From assembly GCA_017538005.1 (NCBI GenBank), contig JAFYJR010000065.1, positions 1-5,982 of the forward strand: DNA of 5,982 bases, given 5' to 3'. Within the stretch, counting starts at the first letter, position 1. Each line of letters starts with the position of its first letter. The notes beneath the pieces were generated by a model. That model did not search any database, was not told the DNA's origin, and saw nothing but the letters and a program-made list of their open reading frames with translations. Of this stretch, positions 1-5,831 are shown one piece after another. The position numbers and the translations under genes are program-made. The stretch comes from Clostridia bacterium. Lineage in GTDB: Bacteria > Bacillota > Clostridia > Oscillospirales > Acutalibacteraceae.

Positions 1-98
1 AGAGCGTTTCTCCGAGACTGGAGGCATTTGATTAGCTTGAGGTTTCAAGGATACTTCCTGACCGTTCCCCGGATGCCCATAAGAACGATTTCGGCCAT
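1..98 (+). pseudogene. 5' remnant of nnr coding sequence with an in-frame stop
   Basis: In the frame of the downstream gene, codons 36-98 encode LEVSRILPDRSPDAHKNDFGH. This is the conserved entry to the NnrD domain (LPxR..D.HKxDFG), so it should be translated with that gene. No ATG, GTG or TTG lies in this frame between the TAG at 33-35 and the GTG at 99. Codons 3-32 before the stop read SVSPRLEAFD, a plausible interdomain linker, but too short to identify. The N-terminal epimerase (YjeF_N) domain expected in a bifunctional Nnr is not visible. A nonsense mutation, a frameshift close to 35, or an error near a sequence edge would all explain this. The homology to the domain entry is clear; the cause of the break is unknown. 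Confidence 0.6.
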
Positions 99-896
99 GT
101 GCTCTGTATCTGCGGCAGCGTGAATATGCCGGGAGCCGCGTGCCTGTGCAGCGGCGCGGCGTGCGTCGCGGGCGCGGGACTTACCACGCTTGCGATACCG
201 CAGTCCGCTTATGCGGCTGTGGGCTGCAGAATGCGTGAGGTAATGCTCGTCCCGCTGCCCGACATTGACGGCAAGCTGGCCGCGACAGTTGAGTGCATTT
301 CAATGCTCTCAACATACATTCAGAAAGCCTCGGTCATCGTTATGGGACCGGGACTCGGACAGTCCGATGATGTCACTGAACTTGTATCGACCGTCCTGCG
401 CTCTGCAAAATGTCCGGTGGTGCTTGACGCGGATGCTTTAAACGCGATTGCCGCTGATCTGTCAGTCCTTTCGGGACTTTCCGTACCTGTAGTAATTACA
501 CCGCATCCCGGAGAGATGGCCAGACTTACCGGTCTCACTGTCTCCGAGATAGAGGAGAGCAGGGAAGGCATTGCCGAGGAGTTTGCGAAGAGACACAATG
601 TGACGGTACTCTTAAAGGGCGCGGCGACGGTGGTCGCGTCGCCCGAGACGACGGCCGTGTACATTAACACGACCGGCAACGCCGGCCTGGCGAAAGGCGG
701 CAGCGGAGATGTGCTCGCCGGTATAATCGGCTCGCTCATAGCGCAGGGCCTTTCCGCCTACGAGGCCGCCTGCTGCGGCGCTTTCCTGCACGGCCGCGCG
801 GCTGAACTTATGGTGCCTGATACAGGCCTTGCGGGTATGCTGGCCTCGGATCTGTTTGAGGGAATCAGGCGCGCTTATGCCGAGATGGGGAAGTAG
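99..896 (+). CDS. nnrD: ADP-dependent NAD(P)H-hydrate dehydratase (NnrD domain), 5' end disrupted
   Basis: This is the YjeF_C/carbohydrate kinase-like domain that dehydrates damaged NADHX and NADPHX back to NAD(P)H with ADP, a cytosolic metabolite-repair reaction. From the GTG at 99, visible family motifs are GSVNMPGAA (6-14), GPGLG (83-87), DADALN (110-115), TPHPGE (134-139), LLKG (171-174) and the nucleotide-binding and catalytic stretch NTTGNAGLAKGGSGD (190-204), with the catalytic Asp probably at 204. The C-terminus ends normally for the family. GTG 99 is the first legal start, but it falls inside the conserved core, because the LPDR and HKNDFG motifs lie upstream in the same frame. It is therefore unlikely to be the natural start. 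The parent gene is either the fused Nnr (epimerase plus dehydratase) or a stand-alone nnrD. A strong terminator follows 15 nt after the stop, so the gene ends its transcription unit. The domain assignment is firm; whether this copy is functional is doubtful. Confidence 0.85.
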   Translation: MLCICGSVNMPGAACLCSGAACVAGAGLTTLAIPQSAYAAVGCRMREVMLVPLPDIDGKLAATVECISMLSTYIQKASVIVMGPGLGQSDDVTELVSTVLRSAKCPVVLDADALNAIAADLSVLSGLSVPVVITPHPGEMARLTGLTVSEIEESREGIAEEFAKRHNVTVLLKGAATVVASPETTAVYINTTGNAGLAKGGSGDVLAGIIGSLIAQGLSAYEAACCGAFLHGRAAELMVPDTGLAGMLASDLFEGIRRAYAEMGK

Positions 897-911
897 TACA
901 ACTTAAATTGC

Positions 912-951
912 AAAGACTGTAAAGTGTAAAAGCTTTACAGTCTTTCTTTTT
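912..951 (+). terminator. Rho-independent terminator after nnrD
   Basis: A perfect 13-bp stem is formed by AAAGACTGTAAAG (912-924) and CTTTACAGTCTTT (933-945), with an 8-nt loop (925-932). The T-rich run TTTCTTTTT (943-951) follows. It sits 15 nt after the nnrD stop and before the tmk promoter, so it separates the two transcription units. A shorter alternative pairing (GTAAA with TTTAC around 926-938) exists but is weaker. Confidence 0.9.
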
Positions 952-972
952 GCGTTATTTTCAATGGTATAC

Positions 973-1001
973 TTGCATATTGCGTGCGCGTTTGTTATAA
1001 T
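973..1001 (+). promoter_or_regulatory. Sigma-A (sigma-70 type) promoter of the tmk operon
   Basis: The -35 hexamer TTGCAT (973-978) and a perfect -10 TATAAT (996-1001) are separated by 17 nt. An extended -10 TG is present at 993-994. Transcription would be expected to start near 1008, giving a leader of roughly 56-59 nt before tmk. The position between a terminator and the first gene of a tight six-gene cluster supports it as the operon promoter. A second TATAAT at 1011-1016 has no acceptable -35 partner. Confidence 0.82.
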
Positions 1002-1021
1002 ACTACGGATTATAATCTGTT

Positions 1022-1051
1022 ATTATGGGTAATTATGTTTAATTATCTCTT
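1022..1051 (+). repeat. Three imperfect 10-bp tandem units (ATTAT-phased) in the tmk leader
   Basis: Units ATTATGGGTA (1022-1031), ATTATGTTTA (1032-1041) and ATTATCTCTT (1042-1051) place ATTAT at exactly 10-bp intervals, about one helical turn. A fourth ATTAT at 1009-1013 is not in the same phase. The block lies between the promoter and the ribosome-binding site. It may be a chance product of A/T-rich sequence, a binding site for a regulator, or an unstructured leader that helps translation. The repeat itself is directly visible; any function is conjecture. Confidence 0.5.
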
Positions 1052-1054
1052 TTT

Positions 1055-1060
1055 AGGGGA
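1055..1060 (+). promoter_or_regulatory. Ribosome-binding site that decides the tmk start
   Basis: AGGGGA precedes two consecutive in-frame ATG codons (1064 and 1067). It is only 3 nt from the first but 6 nt from the second, and 6 nt is near optimal. This favours initiation at 1067, which also gives the family-typical N-terminus MGKLIVIEG. Confidence 0.7.
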
Positions 1061-1066
1061 AAGATG

Positions 1067-1726
1067 ATGGGTAAACTTATTGTCATTGAAGGCCTTGACG
1101 GCTCCGGAAAATCCACACAGATAAAACTGGTCCGTGAATTTTTCGAGGCGAGAGGCGAAGAGGTTCATCAGATAAAGCTGCCGGACTACGAGTCCGATTC
1201 ATCCGCGCTGGTCCGCATGTACCTGGGCGGTGAGTTCGGCACATCACCGACAGATGTCAACGCCTATGCCGCTTCCTCTTTCTACGCCGTGGACCGATAT
1301 GCCAATTTCGTCACCAAGTGGAAAGACGACTATGAGGCGGGCAAGATAATTCTCGCTGACAGATATGCGACTTCAAATGCTGCCCATCAGATGACAAAAC
1401 TCGACAGGGATTCCTGGGACGATTACCTCGCGTGGCTTGAGGATTTTGAATACTGTAAGATTGGCATCCCGAAACCGTCTTTGGTAGTGTACCTCGATAT
1501 GCCCGTTGAGATTTCCCAGAAACTCATGACCTCCCGCTACAAGGGCGATGAGGCGAAGAAGGATGTCCATGAGGCAAATGTCGCCTATCTTCTCGCCTGC
1601 AGGGAAGCGGGTATGTATGCCGCCGAAAAGCTCGGCTGGAGTATTGTTAAGTGTTATGAGGGCGACGAGCCCAGACCCATAGCGGACATAGCGAAAGACA
1701 TTGAGAGGTACTTATGCAGTATGTAG
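1067..1726 (+). CDS. tmk: Thymidylate kinase (dTMP kinase)
   Basis: It phosphorylates dTMP to dTDP with ATP, an essential cytosolic step of dTTP synthesis. The 219-residue protein has the P-loop GLDGSGKS at 9-16 and an LPDYESDSSALVRMYL segment (38-53), which aligns with the FPxxxS..G..I..YL nucleotide-recognition region of TMKs. DRYANF lies at 76-81, the catalytic DRYATSNAAHQ motif at 98-108, the core strand VVYLDMP at 140-146, and a basic LID-like region with RYKGDEAKKDVHE at 157-169. The length is close to the usual 205-220. ATG 1067 was chosen over ATG 1064 because of Shine-Dalgarno spacing and family N-termini; the alternative adds one Met. It is the first gene of the operon, directly behind a strong promoter, and its end overlaps the next gene by 13 nt. 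A broader deoxynucleoside monophosphate kinase specificity cannot be excluded, but dTMP kinase is much the most likely. Confidence 0.92.
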   Translation: MGKLIVIEGLDGSGKSTQIKLVREFFEARGEEVHQIKLPDYESDSSALVRMYLGGEFGTSPTDVNAYAASSFYAVDRYANFVTKWKDDYEAGKIILADRYATSNAAHQMTKLDRDSWDDYLAWLEDFEYCKIGIPKPSLVVYLDMPVEISQKLMTSRYKGDEAKKDVHEANVAYLLACREAGMYAAEKLGWSIVKCYEGDEPRPIADIAKDIERYLCSM

Positions 1727-2577
1727 TCGAATTCGCCAACGCGGGTGACTTTGATCACCTTAAATCCATCTGGCGAATGACATTTGCCGATTCCGATGAA
1801 CTCATAGAAACTTTCATGAGAACGATGTACAGGGACGGCTATGCAATAGTTTCCCGCGATGAGGGCATTGCGGTTTCCGCCGCGTACCTGCTCCCGTGCC
1901 AGCTTGTCGTAAACGGCAGGCTGTACAGTGCGTATTATCTCTATGCCGCTGCCACGCATCCGAGCCATCGGAACAAGGGCCACATGAGCGGCATTCTGAA
2001 AAAGGCCGAAGAGGTTGCCCTGGAGCGCGGTATTGATTTCATTGTCCTGGCGCCACAGGAAGAATGCCTCTTCAACTACTACGGCAAGTTCGGTTACCAG
2101 ACCGCTTTCTACAAAAAGATGGTTCACTTCACCCGCGAGCAGCTTAAGGGCAAGGCGGTTGAACCCGATCTCTCCGGCGCGTACTCGCTTGATGTTTTGC
2201 AGATCCGTCAGGAATGTCTCGGATTCGGAGACTATCTCAACTGGGGAAATGACGGTATCCAGTTCGCAATGTATTCCCACAATGCCGGTTCGGGTTCCGT
2301 GGCATTCACCAGCGACGGCTACGCGATGTACTACATGGGCAAAAATGTCGTCTATGTCAAAGAGATGTGCGCTCTGTCCGATCCGGGCGAACTGTACACC
2401 ATGCTTCTGCTGGAAGAGGAGGCGGAGAGGTTTACATTGAACCTTCCCGTAAACTCAAATATACATTCACCGGACGAAAGAATCGTCAGGGTGGGCATGT
2501 GTCTCGCCCTGAATGAGAATGCGCAGATAGGAATGTCGGAAATGAGAAACGCGTACATTGGAATGACGCTTGATTAA
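1714..2577 (+). CDS. GNAT family N-acetyltransferase with C-terminal extension
   Basis: This is a predicted acetyl-CoA-dependent acyltransferase with unknown substrate. The N-terminal half (about 1-140) is a GNAT fold. Strand LYAAATHPSHR (76-86) leads into the acetyl-CoA pyrophosphate loop RNKGHMSG (86-93), a variant of R/QxxGxG/A. The later element FIVLAPQEE...NYYGKFGYQ (109-129) is the typical GNAT strand plus tyrosine and FGY end. The C-terminal half (about 150-287) resembles the second domain of 280-300 residue clostridial GNATs of Eis-like layout and ends in NAYIGMTLD, a form of their common C-terminus. No signal peptide or membrane segment is evident. The start ATG overlaps tmk by 13 nt, and GAGAGG (1703-1708) lies 5 nt upstream, which implies translational coupling. 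The family is clear; the acceptor (protein, amine or small molecule) cannot be read from the sequence, and its place in this operon is unexplained. Confidence 0.85.
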   Translation: MQYVVEFANAGDFDHLKSIWRMTFADSDELIETFMRTMYRDGYAIVSRDEGIAVSAAYLLPCQLVVNGRLYSAYYLYAAATHPSHRNKGHMSGILKKAEEVALERGIDFIVLAPQEECLFNYYGKFGYQTAFYKKMVHFTREQLKGKAVEPDLSGAYSLDVLQIRQECLGFGDYLNWGNDGIQFAMYSHNAGSGSVAFTSDGYAMYYMGKNVVYVKEMCALSDPGELYTMLLLEEEAERFTLNLPVNSNIHSPDERIVRVGMCLALNENAQIGMSEMRNAYIGMTLD

Positions 2578-2588
2578 AGGAGACGCTT

Positions 2589-3140
2589 ATGGTTTATCTT
2601 TTTCTCGCAAACGGATTTGAAGAGACTGAGGCAATTGCTCCCGTTGATGTTTTGAGACGATCGGGAGTTGAGGTCCGCACCGTCGCGGTGGAGGACTCCA
2701 CAGACCTTGTGATTGCCGGAGCTCACGGTATTACCGTGAAGGCAGACATTACACTCTCGGAGATAGACTATTCCGATATAGACGCCATAGTTCTGCCGGG
2801 AGGAATGCCGGGCACAAAGAACCTTGACGCCAACGCTGATGTCCGTCAGGCTATCAAGTATTGCTACGACAACGATAAACTCATCTGCGCAATATGCGCG
2901 GCACCTTCAATACTCGGGCATATGGGCCTTCTGGCCGGCAGGAAAGCCACCTGCTTCCCGGGATTTGAGCGCGAGCTTCACAGCTCCGTGTTCACGGGTG
3001 CCTCCGTCACTGTTGACGGAAATATAATAACCGCGGACGGCCCGGGAAGCGCTTTAAGCTTTGCCGAAGCCATTGCCGCGAAGTTCGTCGGCGAAGCTGC
3101 CGCGCGCAGGGTAACCGACTCAATGCAGTGCAGATTCTGA
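2589..3140 (+). CDS. DJ-1/PfpI family protein (DJ-1/YajL subfamily)
   Basis: This is a flavodoxin-like DJ-1 superfamily protein of 183 residues, the normal length for the DJ-1/YajL/ThiJ group. The opening GFEETEAIAPVDVLRRSG (9-26) matches the human DJ-1 stretch around Glu18, placing that Glu at 14. The nucleophile elbow AICAAPSIL (101-109) gives the reactive Cys at 103, and LPGGMPG (69-75) is the conserved glycine loop. The position of human His126 is occupied by Phe123 in ATCFPGF, as Tyr or Phe often is in bacterial members. Suggested roles in the family include glyoxalase III, protein or metabolite deglycation, and oxidative stress protection; which applies here is open, since the activities are debated even for characterised members. 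AAAGGAG (2576-2582) overlaps the stop codon of the acetyltransferase and lies 6 nt before the ATG. The gap of 11 nt places it in the same operon. Confidence 0.9.
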   Translation: MVYLFLANGFEETEAIAPVDVLRRSGVEVRTVAVEDSTDLVIAGAHGITVKADITLSEIDYSDIDAIVLPGGMPGTKNLDANADVRQAIKYCYDNDKLICAICAAPSILGHMGLLAGRKATCFPGFERELHSSVFTGASVTVDGNIITADGPGSALSFAEAIAAKFVGEAAARRVTDSMQCRF

Positions 3141-3160
3141 TTTCGGAGGAAATTTAAGAA

Positions 3161-4606
3161 ATGGCATTTGATGCAGACAAAGAACTCGAAGCGTTGATGG
3201 CGAATGTCAACGCCGAGGACAAGAAGTCGGAACAGCAGGTTCATTTCGTAAATGACGAAGTTGTTTCCGACACGAAAAAGGATGATACGGAGTACTACAG
3301 CGGTGAGGTTTACTTTGCCGCCAGAAAGCCTGCGCATACGGTCACTCCCACGCAGCCTCAGCGCCCCGCGCGTCCCGCACAAAACAGAAGAGAACAGATT
3401 CATACCGGCGCTCCCGTCATGCCCACGCGCAGACCGCAGCGGACCGGTAAAAGGTATTCTTCAAAAACGAGAAGAACCGCGCGAGGCGGAGCGGCCGCGG
3501 CTGAAGATTTCACAATAGGCGAATTCATAAAACAGAACGGAACAAAAGGTGCCATCATCTATGTTGCCGTTCTTGTCGCCATCTCCGCAATTATGTCTGT
3601 ATTCCTCATGTCATTCGTCAACGATATATTCGGATTCAACCGCAGCGATAAAGTTATAACTGTCAAAGTATCCGAGAACATGTCCACCGGCAAACTCATC
3701 AACCAGTTCAAGAAGCAGGGCCTTATCAAACGCAAGGGCCTCTGTAAGATGTTCATGGTTGTCGCAGGCGGCATGCACAAGTCCACCGACTTTGAAACGT
3801 ACTTAAGCGGTGTTTACGATCTCAAGCCTTCAATGGGTCTTGAAAAAATGCTTCTCTCCTGTCAGGAAGAGCAGAAGAGTGAGACAGTAACGGTAACCAT
3901 CCCCGAAGGTTTCAACATAGAGCAGATTGCGCTCAAACTCGAAAAGGCGGAAGTCTGTACCGCCGCCGATTTCTACAGCAACCTTGAAAGCGCGACTTTC
4001 GAGTACGACTTCTTAAAGGGCATCGAAAACAAGTCCTCACGCTACAATTATCTCGAGGGTTATCTGTATCCGGATACTTATGAGTTCTATGTCGGACAGA
4101 GCGCGAGCTCGGTCATCCGCAAACTCCTTGAAAACACAGATAAGAAGTGGACCGCGGAGTATGAAAAGCAGGCCAAGGCCATGGGCATGTCCATGGACGA
4201 AGTCATAACGATGGCCTCGATTATCCAGAAGGAGGCGGGTGACGCCGAACAGATGCCGATTATCGCGTCTGTATTCTACAACCGTCTGAAGTCTTCTTCT
4301 TTCCGCTGTCTCCAGTCGGATGCCACGACGGTTTATGTTGCGAAATTCATCAAGCCGAATGTCTCTGTCGGCGAGGCTGATACCTTTGCCCAGAAGTACG
4401 ATACATACAAGTGTATAGGCCTTCCGGCCGGACCGATCTGCTGTCCGGGCGATGATGCCATAAATGCGGTGCTGTGGCCTGCCGAGACTGACTACTATTT
4501 CTTCGGACATGACTCCTCAGGAAATATGTACGCGGCCAAGACAGAGGCTGAGCGAAACGCCATGATGTACAAGGCCGTTGTCGGCACGGATGAAGACGAT
4601 GGTTAA
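3161..4606 (+). CDS. mltG: Endolytic transglycosylase MltG (YceG-like)
   Basis: This is a membrane-anchored lytic transglycosylase that cleaves nascent peptidoglycan strands and is thought to set glycan length or end synthesis. It has 481 residues. Residues 1-125 are a likely disordered cytoplasmic region, acidic at first (1-55), then Pro/Arg/Gln-rich and strongly basic (60-115). One transmembrane helix lies at about 131-153 (AIIYVAVLVAISAIMS and following). Residues 165-240 form the LysM-like extracytoplasmic part, and about 245-475 the YceG catalytic domain. Key motifs are TIPEGF (246-251), LEGYLYPDTYEF (298-309), ASIIQKEAG (352-360) with the presumed catalytic Glu358 (equivalent to E. coli Glu218), VFYNRL (371-376), LQSDATTVY (384-392), YDTY (413-416) and GLPAGPICCPG (420-430). 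CPG replaces the more usual NPG/SPG. SD GGAGGA (3145-3150) lies 10 nt before the ATG, and the gap to the DJ-1 gene is 20 nt. Its end overlaps the U32 gene. Confidence 0.93.
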   Translation: MAFDADKELEALMANVNAEDKKSEQQVHFVNDEVVSDTKKDDTEYYSGEVYFAARKPAHTVTPTQPQRPARPAQNRREQIHTGAPVMPTRRPQRTGKRYSSKTRRTARGGAAAAEDFTIGEFIKQNGTKGAIIYVAVLVAISAIMSVFLMSFVNDIFGFNRSDKVITVKVSENMSTGKLINQFKKQGLIKRKGLCKMFMVVAGGMHKSTDFETYLSGVYDLKPSMGLEKMLLSCQEEQKSETVTVTIPEGFNIEQIALKLEKAEVCTAADFYSNLESATFEYDFLKGIENKSSRYNYLEGYLYPDTYEFYVGQSASSVIRKLLENTDKKWTAEYEKQAKAMGMSMDEVITMASIIQKEAGDAEQMPIIASVFYNRLKSSSFRCLQSDATTVYVAKFIKPNVSVGEADTFAQKYDTYKCIGLPAGPICCPGDDAINAVLWPAETDYYFFGHDSSGNMYAAKTEAERNAMMYKAVVGTDEDDG

Positions 4607-5831
4607 GAGAAGACCTGAACTGCTCGCGCCCGCGGGCGACGCCGAGAGGCTGGAAGCGGCGCTGTTTTACGGCGCTGATGCCGTCTATCTCGGCGGCAAG
4701 CTTTTCAATATGCGGGCGGCGACGGAAAGTTTTGACGATGAAGCGCTGAAGAGCGCTGTGAATAAATGTCACGAAAAAGGCGTTGATGTCCACCTTGTCG
4801 CCAACACTCTTCCCAGAAATGACGAGGTGGAAAAACTTCCCGCGTTTTTTGAGAACGCGGCGGAGGCGGGTGTTGACGCTTTCATTATAGCGGACATAGG
4901 TGTCATGCGCGCGGCGCAGAAATACGCGCCGGGCATCGACATTCATATGTCCACGCAGACAGGTGTCGTAAACTACGACACTGCCTCCGCGCTTTACGAC
5001 CTCGGCGCGAAGCGCATAGTCATGGCGCGCGAGGTCTCACTTAAAGATATTGCAGAGATAAGACGCAGGACGCCGAAGGAACTTGAGATAGAATGCTTCG
5101 TTCACGGCGCCATGTGCATGTCTTTTTCGGGACGCTGTATGCTCTCGAACTACCTTACGGGCCGTGATGCCAACCGCGGTGACTGCGCCCAGCCCTGCCG
5201 CTGGAAATATCATCTGGTTGAGGAAAAACGCCCCGGTCAGTATTTTGAGATAACCGACTCGGAAGACGGCACATACATCCTGAATTCTCAGGATATGTGC
5301 ATGATAGAACACATAGGTGAACTGGTCGACGCGGGCGTCGACAGTTTCAAGATAGAGGGCCGCGCGAAGTCGGCCTACTACGCCGCCGCGGTAACAAATG
5401 CCTATCGCGCGGCAATAGACGAGTATCTTAAAAATCCGTCAACGGATTTCAGACCCTCGCAGTGGATAATTGACGAGATGAAGAAGATAAGCTACAGGGA
5501 TTACTGTACCGGCTTCTACTTCAATAACCCGAGCGACAATGCTCATGTCTATTACGACGGTATTTACATCCGCGAATGGGATATAGTCGCGAATGTTCTG
5601 GGATCCGACGGCGAATACATTGACGTCATCCAGCGAAACCGATTCTTCAAAGGCGACGAACTTGAAGTTCTTATGCCGCAGACTGAACCGTTTTCGATAA
5701 AAGTTGATTTCATGACAAACGAGAGCGGCGAGGAGATTGATGTCGCGCCCAATCCTATGGCAAAGATCAGAATAAAATGCGACAGAGAGATCCCCGGGGG
5801 CTCAATACTCAGAAAAATCAGGGAAGATTAA
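4599..5831 (+). CDS. Peptidase U32 family protein, probable tRNA 5-hydroxyuridine hydroxylase (TrhP-like)
   Basis: This is a U32-family protein of 410 residues, like B. subtilis YrrO (TrhP2). TrhP proteins use prephenate to help form 5-hydroxyuridine at tRNA wobble position 34. The N-terminus RRPELLAPAGDAERLEAAL and GADAVYLGG (25-33) are typical of the family. The U32 signature runs from 165 to 183 (E165, F167, G170, C173, G178, C180, S183) and fits the PROSITE-type pattern fully. Cys173, 180, 196 and 200 match the four conserved cysteines proposed to hold an Fe-S cluster. KIEGR (251-255) and a C-terminal beta domain (about 320-410) complete the architecture. ATG 4599 overlaps the mltG stop by 8 nt and gives the usual N-terminus. 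ATG 4590 and TTG 4578 are in-frame alternatives without a good SD. Despite the family name, protease function is doubtful. Which U34-modified tRNAs it serves is inferred. In B. subtilis the mltG homologue yrrL and yrrO are also close neighbours. Confidence 0.88.
   Translation: MVKRRPELLAPAGDAERLEAALFYGADAVYLGGKLFNMRAATESFDDEALKSAVNKCHEKGVDVHLVANTLPRNDEVEKLPAFFENAAEAGVDAFIIADIGVMRAAQKYAPGIDIHMSTQTGVVNYDTASALYDLGAKRIVMAREVSLKDIAEIRRRTPKELEIECFVHGAMCMSFSGRCMLSNYLTGRDANRGDCAQPCRWKYHLVEEKRPGQYFEITDSEDGTYILNSQDMCMIEHIGELVDAGVDSFKIEGRAKSAYYAAAVTNAYRAAIDEYLKNPSTDFRPSQWIIDEMKKISYRDYCTGFYFNNPSDNAHVYYDGIYIREWDIVANVLGSDGEYIDVIQRNRFFKGDELEVLMPQTEPFSIKVDFMTNESGEEIDVAPNPMAKIRIKCDREIPGGSILRKIRED

Noticed and set aside
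33..35. TAG read as a sense codon (code reassignment)
   Set aside because: nnrD (894-896) and tmk (1724-1726) both end with TAG exactly where their families end, so TAG works as a stop here.
320..739. Minus-strand open frame of 139 codons opposite nnrD
   Set aside because: It lies antisense to clear NnrD motifs, its product has no recognisable family feature, and it fits a shadow frame of a G/C-rich coding strand.
1011..1016. Second TATAAT as an additional promoter
   Set aside because: No -35-like hexamer lies 16-18 nt upstream, and the promoter with TATAAT at 996-1001 is far better.
1025..1042. Five-codon leader peptide MGNYV in the tmk leader
   Set aside because: No ribosome-binding site precedes it and there is no attenuator structure or amino-acid run that would suggest leader-peptide control.
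1654..2280. Minus-strand open frame of 208 codons opposite tmk end and the GNAT gene
   Set aside because: It is antisense to the conserved GNAT acetyl-CoA loop and lacks a plausible domain; the + strand gene explains the sequence fully.
4578..4598. TTG 4578 or ATG 4590 as the U32 start
   Set aside because: They add residues not typical of the family N-terminus and lack a good Shine-Dalgarno site; ATG 4599 fits both the homology and the overlap with the mltG stop.
4350..4946. Minus-strand open frame of 198 codons across the mltG/U32 junction
   Set aside because: Arg/His-rich translation without motifs, antisense to two firmly identified genes; a shadow frame.
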